Source: Epiperipatus broadwayi
Lineage: Eukaryota; Onychophora; Udeonychophora; Euonychophora; Peripatidae
Assembly: GCA_028023455.1 (NCBI GenBank)
Contig: JAQFVV010000157.1
Span: forward strand, 932,001-996,000
DNA length: 64,000 nt
Direction: 5' to 3'
The notes beneath the pieces are model-generated. The model searched no databases. It had not been told where the DNA came from and saw nothing but the letters and a program-made list of their open reading frames with translations. This document shows positions 50,996 through 64,000 of this stretch, piece by piece (the first letter of the stretch is position 1; each line of letters opens with the position of its first letter). The translations under genes and the position numbers were made by a program.

Positions 50996-53600
50996 TTTTA
51001 TGTTTTTAATTCTGCTTTAGGAAATGATTAGCTCATCTTTATATTGTAATTATAATAATCTTCCCATTACTATGATGTTTTTATATATATTTGGAGCTTA
51101 TAATCTTTATTATAGTTTAATTTATAATTATTTCATCTTTTTGTTGTGTAGTTTATATTGTACCAGTCAAAACAGTATGCTCACTTAACAAGATTCAAAT
51201 CCTAAACAAAAGTACCTCGAATCCGATCATGCTCGAGATACACAGGTCTGGAGCAATCCTGAATTCTAACCTATTTGCCTATTCTTCGAATCTCTGACCC
51301 AATGAACAACAATCCTGATGATACAGTACAATTATTTTAATTCTGGGCCCAGAATCAAACCAGTAGAGCATAAGATCAGACTGATGATGATCGAGATAAG
51401 AGTAGCCCAGGAATTACATTTATTACAGTTATATTTATCAATGCCAAGTTATTAGCTAAAGAAACATGGTTCTAAATACTAATTAGAAAATAATAATTCA
51501 ACAACAAACCAGGATTTACATGAAATATATATTTAATAATATATTGAGAAAACGCATATATATATATATTACAAAAGTGTTTCATGCTGGGAATGATATT
51601 ATACATTTACAAAACTTGGGGATTTGTTTTTATAAAATCCCCTTTACATTATTTATTTAATGAATATAATTTTATGGAGTGTATTATAACTTGTGCGGAG
51701 TTAATATGCCAATTTAATAACATTTTACTAACAGGACGTTGTGGATGCCTAAAATAAATATAAAAGATTGTGACAGGTTTAGTAGTAAATGATTTATTTG
51801 ATAAACAGGCAAAATATACAATTTTAATCATTTATCTATCTTATGAAAACCATTATATGTACTTTTATTGGCATTGTTTGGAAAAGACGTCTTTGGAAAA
51901 AGTATATAAGAAACAAACAATGCGCTACATTTACGAGAATAAATTATACAATCATTAATACAAATTAGATTTACGTCTATGGGAATCGATAAACATTTTT
52001 AAAGAAAGCAGTTTTAAAATCAACATACTGACTAATTAGCATGTTGGCGCATTTCAGGAATGAGTCATTATTTCCAACACCTAACGAAAGGTCAAACAGG
52101 CATAAATCCATTAACTAAAACAGTAACGATGCTAGCATGTAATAAAGAAATCTGGCCTTCATGGCAGTTTTGGATATTCTATCATTTTTAAAAGAATATT
52201 TGAAACAAACTTAGATTTGATATGCCCGCGCGTTCTGGCAGAGCGATAACGATGGAGAGGCTGGGTTTGAAAACCAGAGCCAGATATACAGTCATCCGCA
52301 GCACATCAACCTCATAAGCCTCACATTCCACAGGGAGTAGTGTTCCTGATTACAAACGATTTTGAAAACTAGTAGGTGGGGAGATTCGCATTTCCGAAGT
52401 CCCCAAATGACAAAGCCATAAAGAAAATATGTGGAAGTACCATAAGTGAAAGGAAAGGTCGGCCAGCAGCGTTATACATGTACAATAACTTAATATACTT
52501 TATTCGAAAGCCTGTAAATGGTTTGACTCCTGCGCAATGATATATTTAAATAAAGAATCATTCAGAAATTATACTAGAAAATAACTCTTTAACTAAAACA
52601 TTAAACTAACAAAATTTTATATTTAATTTTGATTCCCATATACGTATGAACTGATAGAATTAACCCTCCAGGCAACAACAAGAAAAGTTGAAATAATTAT
52701 ATTTAGGTTCACGATCTTTTAAAATGAAAATTTAAAGATAAATTTAAATAAGAAAGTAAAATATGCATCCACAATAAAATATTTTAGATAAAAGAAACGT
52801 GAATAACAGATTTAAATATGACACCAACCTAGCAAGCGATTTATGTTACAAATGAATACAACTTTAGTAATAAATTTAATTAAAGCCCCTGCTTTTTTCT
52901 CCATTAACCAAAGAAAATAAACCCTTATTAAACTCGCGAGGTTGACAGACATCAGCATATTAAAGAAAATAAATTATATATCTATATTAAACAAAATAAG
53001 TTAAATATTTAATTGAGCCGCACAAAGCTATATAATATAAATTAAACGTGAAAGGTAAGTTAAAATACATTATATTAGTAAGGGATTACAGAGAGAGAAT
53101 TTAAAAGCAAAATTAGCAGAAGCTTATAAATTAAAATACGAAGGTTGAACTACATATTACAAAAGTATTTACTTATGAAGGCAGCTCTACATAAGGTCAG
53201 ATTACCTAAGGATAGCAGCATAATGGCATGCAGTCAGGTTGGCAACTATACAGTCATCTTGTACGGCCAGTCAGATGGAACATGGCACTTGACGGCATCA
53301 TGGAGACAGACTTCCGAGAGGTCTGGAGAAAAGTGCTTCTTTTCTACTCACAGTTCATAGCACCTAACTTCTGTTGACTTCTTAAAATTTTAAGGGCTGA
53401 AAACACTTTGAAAAGTAACTGAAAGTAACTAAAAACTCAACTAAACTTAACTGACTGAAAAACTAACTTTTTTTGTTCTATGGCTTCTTTTATACACCCT
53501 TTAATCCTGCCCAGAGTGCAATCCCAGTTGTCTACAGCTATCTCTGTAATCTCTTGATTAAATAAAAAACACATTTAATTAGTAAAATATTTTTAAAATG
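50996..53600. other. Mixed region, unclassified, higher complexity in parts
   Basis: 51150-51450, 52200-52480 and 53140-53560 are clearly less AT-biased than the rest of the window. 52225-52285 holds a weak tRNA-like arrangement (ctggcagagcgataac then gggtttgaaaacc), which may be a decayed SINE head. A 71-codon frame (53145-53360) has ordinary amino-acid composition but no recognised family. No LTR pair, TIR or splice pattern could be established. Confidence 0.35.
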
Positions 53601-54969
53601 GATAAGGCCCAAAATACCATTTGATATATTTTTAGAGATTTGAAAACAACTAATAAAATAATTGCTTGTGATTTCAATTAAGATTTATAATTTTAATTAA
53701 TGAAAACAGTCTGACTATAGATCAAGATAATTTCAGTATTTCGAGCCTTCCCCATTTTTCTTTGTTGTTACATTCCAATAGTTCAATTAAATACAAATAT
53801 ATTTATAAAGATTTACAATTATATAAAGAAAACATCTAATTTTCAGCAATAAATATTAATAAAATTATTGCTTCGTTCATATATATATATGCATCATGCA
53901 CACTACTGTTTTACTTTACTAAATATTTTTTTAATTTATTAATTTTTTTGGGATCATTATGCATACAGTGTGTGGGTGAATGGCATATATTTATGGTGAG
54001 GTCTGAATTGCGGACCCCGCAGGAGGTTAGTATAGATGGTGAAGCATGAAGCTTGATGATGATTAGACATCGACTGCTTCAATATATATATTTCTGAAAA
54101 TAAAAATTCAGGTGTCCAGGATGGGAGTAATACCCTAATAGTACGAACTGTTGAAATTATATATTTATTACTAAGTTCAAGAACAGTAAATGGGAGAGAA
54201 AGGAGCATTTTTTAGTTAAAAATTAATAAAGTGGTATAGTGGGGTGAAATAACACATTGGTTCTGTTAGAGAAGTTTACCTTCCATTATTGAAAGAAATA
54301 AATTCATTAAATAAGAAACCCTCCCCATTCAGGAGAGGTTCTAAACATAGAGTTTATTACTAATATTTACCTTTTTATAATTGTTGGTCAAGGGACAATT
54401 TATGCACAGATTATATTTAGCACTAGTGCTAAATGGTACAGTGTAATGATAAGAAAATTTGCTGTAATATAATGAAAATTTAGAGGATCTAAATAGACTG
54501 AACTTATCAATAATGAACCTGATGGTGAGTCTGTAGACTCGGAGAAAATTGCAAATCATTTATTTGCAAAAAAATCAGAAAATTTAGCATTATATGTTGA
54601 AATGGTTTCAAGAAACCTATTAGATGTGGTTAGATGATATATTATTTATTGAGGGGTAAGATTTTATTAATTGAATTTAGGCCTCTAAATATCAAATGAT
54701 GCTATTAAACTATCAATGTAAAGAAATTTACAAATCTTGTTATTTATTATTAATTAAGGTTGCAAGTGAATAATTTTATGTTTCATAATTTCTGGGTAGG
54801 TAATAATATTATAATGGGCTATATAATTTGAAAATATTTGAATAGAATTCTATCATTATAATCTTTTTCCCACCAAGTTTGAGAATATTAAATTCCTTGT
54901 AATATATTTAATTTATATGACAAATTCTCTTTAAAAGATTGTGAATTTACTGATTTAGCCTGGATCTAG
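53601..54969. other. AT-rich spacer, no gene seen
   Basis: Short minus-strand frames (53957-54208, 54341-54559) match nothing known. Confidence 0.45.
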
Positions 54970-55690
54970 TTCTTGAACCCATGAATTGTTGCGTACTCAT
55001 TGTAATGGATCACAACTATTTCTCTACAAACTTTGTTTTAATAAATTTCTTTTGCATTTGCTGCTTTTTGATTTTCTGCTATCTATATAGCTATTTTTAA
55101 TAAAATATTTTCTTTTTATTAAGTGTCTTTGGAGTTTTAATATTTTAAATGTTTAAGTTCATTGTAGTATTTCTGAATGTTAACAATATCAACTGTTATT
55201 AATATTATATTACTTAATCCCTTTTATTTTTTGTCAATATTTGTTTTCTATCTCATAATATAACAAACTCTTTGTTTTTTAAATTCACTAAGCACATTAT
55301 AATCTTTAATAATTGTTTTCTGTTAGCCAAAATATAATTCAACTTTAATGTGCCTATATTATTTCATTTTTATGACTTCTTTATCTTTGAATATTTTTTT
55401 CCCATGTCCAAATTTATTTATTGCACTTTCATCTATCAAGGATTTTTTAATTCTAGCATTAAAATATTTCATAACAATATTTAGAGTGTTATTTGATCTG
55501 CTTACAAACATTTTTATAAATGAGAACTCGTTAAAACATAATCAAAAGTATTTGCATTTAGTATATTTTATTAAGTTAAATAATTTACTTTTTCTGCTTT
55601 ATTATTAATAATTACAATAATGTTTCTCCATCTTTTATTGATATTGAATTCCATGCACTTGTTTTTGATATGATATTTTTGTGTCTTTAT
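54970..55690 (-). pseudogene. RTE endonuclease-region relic
   Basis: Parallel to 41700-42140 of the long RTE: 'cccatgtccaaatttattta' against 'cccatgaccgttttattttt', then 'attctagcattaaa.ttt', 'acaat.tt.aa..tgttatttga', and the downstream 'atcaactgttattaatatta' against 'accaacagttaatattgttt'. This covers the end of the endonuclease domain and the linker. No intact frame on the minus strand. The 86-codon plus-strand frame 55348-55608 is an antisense shadow of it. Confidence 0.6.
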
Positions 55691-58600
55691 AGTTGTATAC
55701 ATGTATACTTTTCAAATAATTATTCATTTTATTTTTTAACTTCACAAATTTGACAATGACCCATTTAATGATTATGAGTGACCAAATGAAAAGTCATTAT
55801 GGAATGATAATCTAGGTCTGAAAATCATGAAATCATAACATTTCTATCTTCAATTGCCAATCGCTGCTTTAATGAAAACATATATTCTGGAAAGTGAAGA
55901 CTACAGTTTAATTTTTATTTATTTAAATGACAAAATTATTGTAAAATAATGTAGATTTGTATACATTCTCTAGTATTATGTTATAATCAAGAACCAAAAT
56001 TACAAGAAGTTAAGATGACATAAAAGCTGAGAGATGCAGATTCTTGAAATGACCATAGATTATTATGCTTCAGGAATAAAATAGTTGCATAAAATAGGCA
56101 ATATCAGAGCAAGTGATTTTTTTAACTTTAATATTCTAAAATACTTTAAAGTATAATTTATTGCCATCAAAAAAATATTGAATACCTTTATCATTTTTTA
56201 AATTTGTATGTGAATGACTGAAAGTTAGTACCTAAATTTAAATGATTTGGACATGATATTTACTTGAAAGTTTACTTAAAATTACAGTTTATGTAGATGA
56301 AATATATCTTTTATTACAGTAAGTCTTTTTTTTAATCAATAATGTATTTATACCATTATTTTTTATCATTTTTATTTTTTTTCTTCTTCTTATATTGGTC
56401 TTTTAATCAAATCTACTATAACCTATTTAATCTTTTAAATTTTGTTTTCTAAATTTTTTATTCTTGTTTCCGTCAAGATAGAATGATAAATTATATTTTA
56501 CCAGATTTATATGAATTTAGGTTTGGTATTCTTCTTATACGATTTCCCCTTCTCCCTAAAACTGTTTTATATATATCTTTCTTACATCTAAAATCCAATA
56601 TTTTTCATTATTTCAATAACTAAAATATTCAATCTAAATTATTGCTTTTGGTAGAGGATGAGTGAATGTTTTTTTAATTCTTGGATGATAATAATTTGAG
56701 TAATTTTTCATTTGGTGCCTTTGTATCATGGCTGACCATTCTATTAATTTTGCTATCTTTAGCATATCTATCATCATTTTTAATCGGGCAGTTTCTTGTA
56801 AAGGTATTTTTATGTTTTACATAAATGTATCCTTATAAAAAAGTTGAGAAATTTGTGGGTTTTTTAAAAAAAAAAAAATTCAATAAATAATAGGCTATTA
56901 CTAAAAGGAAACTTTTTTAAATTTATTTTATTAAATCAAATAATTTTTTAAAATAAAACAGGAAAAATAAAGTTTTTTTTTTAAAAAAAAAAACTCTTTT
57001 GTATTATTTGATTTTCTAAAGGCTGTGTTTTCAATTAGCAAAGTATTCATCATTCTTGTAGTACTTCTGTGTAATAAGTAAGGGCCTGTCCTCTTATTGA
57101 TCTTATTTAATGGTTGATTAATCTTAATCACTTTGGGAGGAAGATCTCTTGTTTTTTTTTTTTTTTTAACATTCGTTTTTGAAATAGGTAAAAACTAAAT
57201 AGAGTATTTTTTATTTTTTTAATAATATTGCACAGAAATAGTAAAAAAAAAAAAAGAATTTTAATAATGAAGAAAGGTTATTTAGAAAGAAAAATAAAGG
57301 TTGCCTAAGAACTTGAATTATATAAATATATTCATTGATTTATTTTTTAAATGTAAACAAATAAATTAATTACTTAATTTGCATATAATAATTATTAATA
57401 TATACGAAGATTGCTATGACAATAAATACATTTTTTGTTTATATATATATATTAATTTCATTTTAATGTGGTGCGGCATTATTGATTACACATGAGAAAA
57501 ATAAAATATATATATTGAAAAATATGGGAACAGCTTGGCACTTTGATGCTTTAATAGCATATGACCTTTTAAACAACTAACCACATAATTATATAAATGA
57601 TTTAATTTTCTATGTACATAAAAGCAATCATTATACAAAAAGTTTTAAAGTGATGTCAATATTACATCATGTTATATTCCGAGCTCATAAGTGGAGTTTG
57701 TATCTTTTCATATTTGCGTATAGTTATAATGCTTTCTAAACATTTCATTGCAATTGCCATTATTGAGATATAAAATAATGTTAAATATGAAATGTAAAAT
57801 GTATAAAGTATAGCACCTTTTGATAGTACTAAGTCATAATTTTAATCATAATTCCAGCCTATCTACTCATATTTGGTGACACTTTAATAAATGACCTTAG
57901 CCATTGAGCTAAACATTTTGAGATGAAATATAAATAAAAGAAACCAGCTTTTAAATAGCTCATTACAGGGTAGAGACCTCCATCAATAGCTCTCATAAAG
58001 GAAGCAGAGAAAGTATTATTCATCAGGATTGGCAATAGCCAGATAATCAAAATTTTGGCTATTTTCAATTTTTGTTTTACTCTCTAAATAAGTGTAGCTA
58101 GATGTCTATTTACTGAATAATATTTATAGATTAACTCATTTGGCTATCAGCCAGATAACTTATAGAAAAATCCTGATTGAAATCTGAAAAATTGTTTTTT
58201 TTTACCTATTCTAGATATGAATCCAGGTTATGTGATTGAGAATGAATATAATTCATTTTACATGTTTTGTAATTCATGTTAGTTTTAATATGGTAGCCAG
58301 ATTTCAACTAAACATTTTGAGTTTTGTTATTACTTGCTATTTTTTTTATTTTCATTATAAATATTACAATACTGTATTTATTTTTTAGTTCTTAATTTTG
58401 TTTTTTTACTTCATAATTCCTGATGTTTTTAGCCATAGGATAAATAAATCATTTTTACTTTACCCTAGAATAATGAAATAATTTATTTAATTTTGATTAG
58501 TTTTTTTATTGTTATTTTTATTGAGATTAATCTTAGATTAATCTTAAACTTTAAATTCTTTAATATATTCACTAGTGGAAGTATTTATTATGTTACCTTA

Positions 58601-59149
58601 TTGGTTACAAATATGATTTATCTTGCTTCTAGAATCATTATTATTTTTGTTAATATTTGCATATTTTCCTAAATTAACCTCTTTTGCACAATTTGGTTTT
58701 ATAATTTATAACTTAACAAAATCACTTTTCTACAAAAAAGCTATAATCATTTTCTTGTATTTCACAATAATGTGCTATCACAGAGGCAAAACTCTCCATA
58801 AAGAGTGATGATCGTGTGATGTTTAGTGGTTAAATAATGTGTTATATTTTATTATGGAAATTTGTTAATGGGATTTTACCAGCAAATTGTCATTAAATAT
58901 TAAGTTATTTTGTATGAAATATATTAGATTACATATATAAGTGGTTTATTTATTTTATTTTATAATGATTATATAAAGCTAATTTCATTTTATAATTCAA
59001 ACGAAATTGCAGTTGTTTTTGATAATGAAATTGCTTTGCACTTTGGATATTTAAAAATATTGATCACAATTTTTTGATTTTTTGTAAATTTTTGTTTTTT
59101 CGATGATGGTGATATATATATTTAATAATTTAAATTTTTTTAATAAGAT
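55691..59149. other. AT-rich spacer, no gene assigned
   Basis: Very AT-rich. A patch near 56640-56830 has a minus-strand feel of old LINE sequence but no motif can be named. Confidence 0.4.
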
Positions 59150-59950
59150 TTGTGTTTGAATTGAAGATTTTAAATAAATGTGTTTTACCCATGCTTACTT
59201 ATGGATCTGAAATTTAGACTTTTAATAATAGATTATAGTAGAGACTGCAGGTCATATAGTACTCTGTATGATTTAATGCAGTGATAGCAGATTGTAGAAA
59301 ATCAAGATCCATAAATAACATTGACACCATTGTTATTTCTAGTTTTCACACTTTTTATCAATTCCTGAATAATAAACCATTATTTATTTAAGTTTCTTAG
59401 AAAAATATAAGGAAAAATTTGTATTAGAAATGACTATAATCAAAATAGATTGGTGAGTGTGCAAACAGTTACCACTGATATCAATGAAAGAGCTAAAAGG
59501 CTAAATTTGATTTAGGCTAGATATGTCTGTAAAAGAAATGATAATAGGTAGATGAAGTCTTAAACTGAAAACCAAGAGATTGTAAAAAACTTATAAGGAA
59601 ATTATATATGAGATGAGTGAATGAATTGAGTTTTTGTAGGGGAATGTGAAAAAGAGACATTGTGCACTAAAAAAATTGAATTAAAGAATGCTGATTAATA
59701 CTAACTGAACAAATTGAATTAAATGTAGAAATATTTACATACAGACAATTAATATGGACTGAAAATTATACCAAGGGAATTTGTGAAGGTATATAAGAGC
59801 CAAAATTATACCAAGGGAATAACCAAGGGGAACTGTCAAAGATGATTAGTGATCAATATGTTATTAGGTTGATGATGAAACAGTAAGGGATTGGGAGGTT
59901 ACCATTTCAATATCTGCAAAATCATCATCATTAAATAGTTTAATATTCAT
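59150..59950 (+). pseudogene. RTE C-terminal and 3' end relic
   Basis: 'gttttacccatgcttactta' then 'tggatctgaa' parallels 2228-2255 of the RTE copy at 1.6 kb ('gttttaccagttcttactta', 'tggatctggga'). Later 'atatcaatgaaagagctaaa' and the 'gatgaagtcttaaactgaaa' stretch match the C-terminal ERIKRLK and following region. A 19-bp phrase aaaattataccaagggaat is directly repeated at 59762 and 59802 (40-bp unit). It ends near a tcatcatcatta tail. No frame is intact. Confidence 0.7.
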
Positions 59951-61473
59951 TTATGTGACTGTACTTTGAATAAATCGCATGAAAAATATTTGCATTATAA
60001 ATTATACAATGTTTAGATTTTTGGATATTGATTGGCAAATACCAAGACATTATAGAGACACTACACAAGACTTAACAACAAAAATAACATTTATTTATAA
60101 TAAACATTTTATAAACATGAATACCAAGGAAGACTGTTAAAAAATTTTCAAAAACACTGTTACAATAATCCAATGCAGTTGCCTACAGGAGAATATTTTT
60201 ACAATGTAAATTTACTTAAATGAATAAATTAAATATTAATGACCTATGATGGTCTTAGATGGACAAGTAGATCTGATAAGTAAGAGACTATTACAAGAAA
60301 TCATATCCTTCAAGTTAAATAGTTATTATCACTAAAATATTTTGTGTCTTTAAAGTGATAGAACTTTAGTAAATTATAAACAAATTTATGGTACAATTTT
60401 TATACTTTCCTGCATAAAATATATGTTCTAAAAACAATTTTTTAATTTTATAATCTATAACTTTTACTAATTTATGCATTACTGATCACTTCTATGGTCT
60501 TTAATCACTGAAGTTGTATTAAATCTTTAAATTATTTTCAGAGGTTACACATGTACACTCTATGATATTGTCCCAACAATAAGCAAACCTTAATGATCTT
60601 TAGATCTTACCAATCCAGCAGTGACTTGCTTTTGGATGATAATGATGATGATGCATATTGCTTATTTAGGCTAAAAAATATCAATTTATAATTTTGAATA
60701 AATCATTATCAGTTTTATCTCATAGTGCTGGTAAAGCATAGCAAAACAGATTTACACATCAAAACGCTCAGCCTTCATTAAGGGAGTTAAAAGTGCACCT
60801 GAAGAAAATGAAGAAAAGGTGATACACTTTAAAATTACAAACCTATCAATTAACAATATATTAAAATATCCGCTACACCATACACAATGGTAAATACACA
60901 ATAAAGAAGATACTTCCAAGACGAAATGCTAAATAATCCAATGAACCTAATGATCTTATGAATCCAAATATGACCTACTTTCTGAGGACAAGGAATATGT
61001 TAGGGTTCTTGTCTCTAGACATATATAATAAAATGAGGATGAATCACCACAAATACAATCATAAAACATGAGGAAAATATCAAAGATACCAGAGAGAGTG
61101 ACCCTCTATCTCCTTATAAAATATCTAAATTATTCCAATGCAATAATGAAAGACCCAAGCTCCATCTCCAAACCATCAGGATGGAAATAAAATTTGCATA
61201 TCTTGGAAATGTACAGTGGTCAGATAACATCACATACAGAAGAGAGGAATTAATTCTAAAGTTTCAATTAACATAATACTAAATTGATGCATAAAATCAA
61301 TGAAGTAATAATATAGTTGTCAAATATGACTGAATAAATGTAGCATTAAGCAATTAATAGGATAAGAAATATATATAATCTTTCATAGACATATAAGCAT
61401 TTATTATAAAATATACTTCTCATAATAAAGGACAAAGCAATACCCTTTAAAATAACTTAATACTAAATCATTA
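59951..61473. other. AT-rich spacer, no gene seen
   Basis: 60740-61240 is slightly less AT-biased but shows no readable frame. Confidence 0.45.
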
Positions 61474-62418
61474 TACACCTGGGTCTCGTTTTACGTAATA
61501 GATAGGTTCCTCAGAAAACATGCACAAAAATAGATGTAACTTACCTTGAAAAAGAGGGGATACAGACTATGATTTTTCAAAAATTGCGTAAAAGCAAAGC
61601 ACCAACGTAAAATTACTTTAAAATTCGCGCAAAAAAAAATAAGGAAATAAAATATGACTAATAAAAAATTTCAAATTTGAAAAAAATTGATAGAAGACAA
61701 ACTTTTTTTAATTATAATATTTAATTTTATTCAAAACAATATATTTTTATGCATAATTTACAGTAATTTACATTTTTATACACGTTTTAATTATTATCAC
61801 TATTTGCCGATAAACAGGTTCATTTGCAAACTGGTAAAAAATCAGATTCTTCACAAGAGGAAATACAACTAGCGCCAATGTTACTCTCACGTTGTGTTAA
61901 TGGTTTTCTGGTGACAACATAATTAGTAATTAATCTAACAACTAAAAATTAAATTCTTATTTTTGTCTTTAATTTTTTAATTTTCAATTTTAATTGTGCC
62001 CACTGCTATTACTCACCTTTTAAAAATAAACTTGTGGACACTAAATGATTAATAATTGATTACGTTCTTTTTTAAAAAGCAAAAACAGAATGTGATTTAA
62101 AATGCAAACTTAACACGCACAATGTTTGAACAAATTTACATTATAATCTTGTAAAATTTAATGTGTGTATACATAAAATGTGGAAATCATGATTTTAATT
62201 TCATTATTGCATAAAATCTTACTATTATAAAGCACTGAAAATATTGAAATTACTAAGATGAAAGTCGAATTCCAATAATGTGCTATTACTTTCAATATAC
62301 GCAAAATTTATTATTTAAAGTAATAGCACATTATCGGAGTTTGACTTCCGGAGAAATGTGAATCGCGTAACTTCAAAATAGTGTTAAATAAATCCGCGTA
62401 AAAAGAGACCCAGGTGTA
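61474..62418. mobile_element. TA-flanked MITE, copy 2
   Basis: Starts TACACCTGGGTCTCGTTTTA and ends with the inverse of TACACCTGGGTCTCTTTTTA. The body matches copy 1: 'gataggttcctcagaaaaca', 'aaagcaaagcaccaacgtaa', 'gtgcccactgctattact', 'aaaataaacttgtggacact' and 'gcacattatcggagttt'. It differs by an extra segment of about 100 bp near 61745-61860 and by lacking the nested terminus of copy 1. No transposase frame. Confidence 0.85.
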
Positions 62419-62825
62419 TAGTATATAGTATCATTAATAATAATAAGTGAATCTCTGTCAGGTATCTAGACCATAACATGTAAAATATTAAAAAATAATA
62501 TTTAAAATAGCATATAATACTAATAAGTCATAAATACATGTCTTAAACCTAAAGTATAAAATTATTTACCAAAATCTTTTTTTTTATATGTCTTAATCTT
62601 GCAGAACTTCTGGGTGATAGCAAATAAATTTAACAAGTCAGTATGTTTTTCCAAATGCTGGCAACATAATTTAAAAGGTGCATTTGCATTGATAATTTTG
62701 TTTTATAAAGACTTCATACATGTACACACAAAGAAAATATTAATAAATAAATGGCCATTACTTTGTGAATCATCAAACATATAATTGACAGGACAATTTC
62801 AACACTTTGTCCAGCATTACTCTGC
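62419..62825. other. AT-rich spacer, no gene seen
   Basis: A 61-codon frame (62599-62784) has no recognised family. Confidence 0.45.
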
Positions 62826-63155
62826 TTTTCCATTTTATTTAAGGCAGGTAATTATTTAAATATAGCAGTTTATCACGTATTTTCCTTTTCTAATTTAAGC
62901 AGGGTTTTCCAAGCACGATATTCAATATAGCAGTTTGTTTATAAACATTTCTTTTCCAAATTAAGTAGACTTTCCAGGTAAAATATCTAATATAGTAGTT
63001 TGTTCCACATATCTCTTTTTATAATTAAGCAAGTTTTCTGAACAAAACATTTAAATGTAATGTGATTTAATCAAAATGCTTTTATATAGCTGTTTCATCA
63101 TAAACTTCCTTTTCTAAATTTAAGCAAGTTTGAAATATTTAAATATAGCCATTTC
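62826..63155. repeat. Minisatellite, unit about 66 bp, ~5 diverged copies
   Basis: Each unit holds 'aatatagcagttt', then 'cttttctaa.ttaagcagg' and 'ttttcca'. 'atatagcagttt' lies at about 62860 and 62927, 'atatagtagttt' at 62991, 'atatagctgttt' at 63083 and 'atatagccattt' at 63143. A spacer of about 30 bp interrupts before the fourth unit, and a half unit precedes the first. Confidence 0.75.
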
Positions 63156-64000
63156 AAAAGAATCATTTATTTAATAAAAAAAAACAATTCTATAATAGTA
63201 ATCTGTGTTAAAATTAGTAGCATTTAGTCTGCAGGTGAGAGCATAAATTAATTTATCAAGCATTTTTTTAGTCAATACTATTAATAACTAATTAATTATT
63301 AACCATAATAAAATGTCATTCCCAAAATGAATGGTTTTCTTTTTCTGAATAATTAATTTTTTTAATAAATTTATCCAAGATAAAAATAGAAAACATTTTA
63401 AAAGTTTCTGTCAAATTATGATTATCTTAATGAGTTATAAAAGAATGTTAAAACTGTTATAGTTAATATTAAGGTAAACTTTTAATAAATTTGCTTTAAA
63501 ATAAGAAATTTGAGTAGTTTATGATAAATGCAGAGCATCAAATAAACCATAATTCTTAAGTGAAATAGAATAAATTAACTTTGATACCTGCAACATGTTA
63601 ATTTGTAGAATAATGCTTTTTTCATCAATAGATAATTAGTTAACATTTTTCTTTCCAAATTCTTTCTTCAATATTGCAAATTTAAGTTTTCAATTGACTT
63701 GGGTTAGAAAACTCAGCACACTGAGAGAGTTTTTATGTACTCATTTAATTGAGAAAAGAAATTAAACTTATTTTAAAAAAAATAAGATTTAAACTTCTTT
63801 TACTAGGTCTTAAAGAGATGAGAGACAAAATAAAATCATAATCTCTCTCTAAATTAACATCTGTGTATGTACTTTTTTATAGCTTGCTAACAGCAATCAT
63901 TTTGATTGACAGAATATATCATTTCCTTTTGATTTTTCCACTTTTAAATTAACAGTTAATTAGTATCTATGGTCTGAATCTAAAATTAGTAATAATTTAA
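63156..64000. other. AT-rich spacer, no gene seen
   Basis: No frame, repeat or element end recognised up to the window edge. Confidence 0.5.

Noticed and set aside
52225-52285. tRNA-derived SINE head
   Set aside because: The arrangement ctggcagagcgataac / gggtttgaaaacc is suggestive, but no cloverleaf, no poly(A) end and no second copy in the window; kept only as a note in the region entry.
53145-53480. LTR of an endogenous retroelement
   Set aside because: No second LTR, primer binding site or polypurine tract was visible, and the ends do not show TG...CA with a duplication.
55348-55608. 86-codon plus-strand membrane protein
   Set aside because: It is antisense to an RTE endonuclease relic, and the Phe/Leu/Ile-rich product is a composition effect.
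57880-57915. Minus-strand A-box-like tagctcaatggctaagg as a tRNA or SINE
   Set aside because: The A-box match is good, but no convincing B box follows at the right distance and no second copy was seen.

Overview
This window is strongly AT-rich eukaryotic DNA with no recognisable host gene, operon, tRNA, rRNA or CRISPR array. Almost all supportable content is transposable-element (TE) debris. Families present are RTE-type non-LTR retrotransposons, a second LINE type with a C-terminal zinc knuckle (L1/Tx1-like, tentative), a third reverse-transcriptase relic, a Penelope-like GIY-YIG endonuclease fragment, hAT transposons, TA-flanked MITEs, tRNA-derived SINEs and foldback elements. This mix, with poly(A) and short-repeat retroelement tails, points to an invertebrate animal nuclear genome (intergenic or intronic). 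A chelicerate, other arthropod, mollusc or cnidarian would all fit; the sequence does not decide.

Layout. 1-451: an almost perfect 140-bp foldback running into a LINE C-terminus. 1.16-1.41 kb: foldback MITE. 1.6-2.6 kb: RTE relic (+). 5.2-6.4 kb: foldback element carrying a poly(A)-tailed insertion. 9.3-9.7 kb: dispersed repeat. 9.83-10.94 kb: 1.1-kb TIR element. 11.8-14.9 kb: complete but decayed hAT element. 15.88-16.34 kb: hAT MITE with a perfect 8-bp target duplication. 17.62-18.74 kb: second 1.1-kb TIR element. 19.7 kb: tandem repeat. 22.7 kb: SINE. 25.0-27.9 kb: 5'-truncated LINE. 31.7-32.6 kb: RT relic. 32.8-33.1 kb: Penelope GIY-YIG. 35.0-35.6 kb: foldback relative. 38.5-38.9 kb: second copy of the 9.3-kb repeat. 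39.9-42.4 kb: longest RTE copy (-). 43.55 kb: RTE tail. 44.0 kb: degenerate tandem array. 45.5-46.1 kb: two foldback relatives. 48.3 kb: SINE. 48.7-49.95 kb: RTE relic (-). 49.97-51.0 kb and 61.47-62.42 kb: two copies of one TA-flanked MITE. 55.0-55.7 kb and 59.15-59.95 kb: RTE relics. 62.8-63.15 kb: 66-bp minisatellite.

No element keeps an intact reading frame, so nothing here looks able to move on its own. I found no candidate for a new functional system. The observations closest to new are the pair of 1.1-kb TIR elements with internal duplications but swapped termini, the foldback family whose copies give a natural empty site for a poly(A) insertion, and the terminal snapback in the first 140 bases, which may be a library or assembly artefact. 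All family assignments come from reading motifs by eye; no database search was run.
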